A DNA stretch of 64,000 nt, from the NCBI RefSeq assembly GCF_000311725.1, contig NZ_HE978511.1:198361-262360 (forward strand), given 5' to 3'. A program made the translations under genes and the position numbers. Below the pieces are notes generated by a model. That model had not been told where the DNA came from. It saw only the letters and a list, made by a program, of their open reading frames with translations, and ran no database searches. Positions 63,178-64,000 of this stretch are shown in pieces; position 1 is the first letter of the stretch, and every line of letters starts with the position of its first letter. The DNA comes from Robertmurraya massiliosenegalensis JC6 (GTDB lineage Bacteria > Bacillota > Bacilli > Bacillales > Cytobacillaceae).

Positions 63178-64000
63178 TTAGTTCAAGACACTATCCTCAG
63201 AGGCTGTTAAAGTAAATCCTTCATATCCTTTTTCAGCGACTTCATCACAAATCTCTCGATAGACCCCAACACCACCAACATAAATATGGAAACCACGTGC
63301 CTTTTCTGCAATATTCGCTCCCATATACCATGAATCTGTTTTAACATAAAGAGTTTGCTCTGCAATTTCCCTACAATGCTTGCTCCAAGCATTTTCAGCT
63401 TCTTCATCCACCTCGATCATTTTTATATTATTGTCACGCAAATAATTGACACAGTCTGAAACCCACTCCACATGTTGTTCAATTGACACCATCATATTAC
63501 TTAATACAGATGGACTCTCTGGACCAGTCAACATAAACATATTGGGAAAACCTGCGGTACCTATTCCAAGATAGGTTCTAGTTTGGGCTCCACCTGCCCA
63601 CTTTTCTTTTAATGAAATGCCATCCCTTCCTCGAATATCGATTTTAAATAAAGGACCTGTCATCGCATCAAAGCCAGTGGCGAAAACAATCATATCGAGT
63701 TCGTAATCATCCTTTTCTGTGCGAATTCCTGCTGAAGTAATTTCTTGAATCGGTGCTTTTTTCACATCAACAAGCGTTACGTTTTCGCGGTTATACGTTT
63801 CAAAATAATCAGTATCAATGATCGGACGTTTTGTTCCATAATAAAAATGTGGCTGAAGCTTTTCTGCTACTTCTGGATCCTGTACGACCTCTCGAATCTT
63901 CGAACGAATAAAATCTGCTACCTTGTCATTTGCTTCTGGCTTAATCGCTAAATCATTGTAAGCATATGAGAGAGAAAAAAGTCCGCCTTGTTTCCATCCT
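63178..64000 (-). CDS. Flavin-containing (Baeyer-Villiger-type) monooxygenase, C-terminal part, cut by window end
   Basis: The frame is open through the last base of the window, giving about 273 C-terminal residues; the N-terminal FAD-binding part lies outside. The segments KRPIIDTDYFETYNRENVTL, MIVFATGFDAMTGPL (the ATGF motif), WAGGAQTRTYLGIGTAGFPN and LTGPESPSVLSNMMVSIEQH are those of cyclohexanone-monooxygenase-like enzymes. It oxidises a ketone to an ester or lactone using NADPH and oxygen. The esterase gene 33 bases downstream could hydrolyse that ester. Confidence 0.9.
   Translation of the reverse strand, partial: GWKQGGLFSLSYAYNDLAIKPEANDKVADFIRSKIREVVQDPEVAEKLQPHFYYGTKRPIIDTDYFETYNRENVTLVDVKKAPIQEITSAGIRTEKDDYELDMIVFATGFDAMTGPLFKIDIRGRDGISLKEKWAGGAQTRTYLGIGTAGFPNMFMLTGPESPSVLSNMMVSIEQHVEWVSDCVNYLRDNNIKMIEVDEEAENAWSKHCREIAEQTLYVKTDSWYMGANIAEKARGFHIYVGGVGVYREICDEVAEKGYEGFTLTASEDSVLN

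Overview
The window looks like a chromosomal segment of a low-GC, spore-forming Bacillaceae (Bacillus sensu lato). The evidence is a near-standard BceRS-BceAB module of Bacillus subtilis type, Bacillus-typical small families (YvrJ, DUF2922, DUF1659, DUF3889/YqzG, YkvA, YwaF), strong AGGAGG-type ribosome binding sites, frequent GTG/TTG starts, and hairpin-plus-U terminators. No prophage, IS element or CRISPR array was seen.

Layout. 0-8 kb: a surface or spore-polysaccharide cluster. It holds a partial UDP-GlcNAc 2-epimerase, three GT-B glycosyltransferases (two of them close paralogues), a UDP-sugar 6-dehydrogenase, a DegT-type sugar aminotransferase and two tiny barrel-like proteins resembling DUF2642 spore-surface proteins. 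8-24.4 kb: mostly housekeeping. This covers a PPOX flavoprotein, a TPR protein, serine dehydratase sdaAA/sdaAB, a glutaminyl-tRNA synthetase (unusual for a Bacillus) with a palindrome over its -10 box, an acyl-CoA ligase and acyl-CoA dehydrogenase, selB, a secreted DUF3889 protein, a kinase-like P-loop protein with a YwaF membrane protein, and sbcDC. 24.4-30.7 kb: a cold-shock gene with a long leader, the DUF1659/DUF2922/YvrJ trio, cstA with a CC-terminal small protein and an ArsA-like ATPase, a holin-like protein, an SRAP protein and an odd tRNA-like gene. 30.7-43 kb: accessory and stress genes. These include an MBL hydrolase, two GNATs, an SRPBCC/ArsR pair with a clear operator, a NAT-like protein, bceRSAB with a palindromic BceR-type site, a frameshifted FMN reductase, an aldo/keto reductase and an Xre regulator/membrane protein pair.

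43-61.9 kb is the major system: a B12-dependent 1,2-propanediol (or glycerol) utilisation bacterial microcompartment. All genes lie on the minus strand, transcribed pduA-B-C-D-E-G-H-K-J-L-eutJ-flavoprotein-pduN-O-P-membrane protein-pduQ. Upstream are a two-component pair (soluble PocR-domain histidine kinase and YesN/AraC-type response regulator) and an acetate/propionate kinase. Diol is dehydrated by PduCDE (repaired by PduGH, cofactor from PduO). The aldehyde is converted by PduP to acyl-CoA or by PduQ to the alcohol. PduL makes acyl-phosphate and AckA makes ATP. PduA/B/J/K/N form the shell. Several enzymes carry N-terminal amphipathic encapsulation helices. The kinase lacks the expected phospho-accepting histidine (Asn instead), and the operon has an unrecognised multi-spanning membrane protein in the position where a diol facilitator might be expected; its reading frame is broken by one base.

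61.9-64 kb: a possible 24-residue ORF, an HSL-family esterase interrupted by an in-frame TGA, and the C-terminal part of a flavin monooxygenase running off the window edge.

Three reading-frame lesions occur in the window (about 40.51, 44.98 and 63.05 kb). Raw reads would show whether they are real or sequencing errors.
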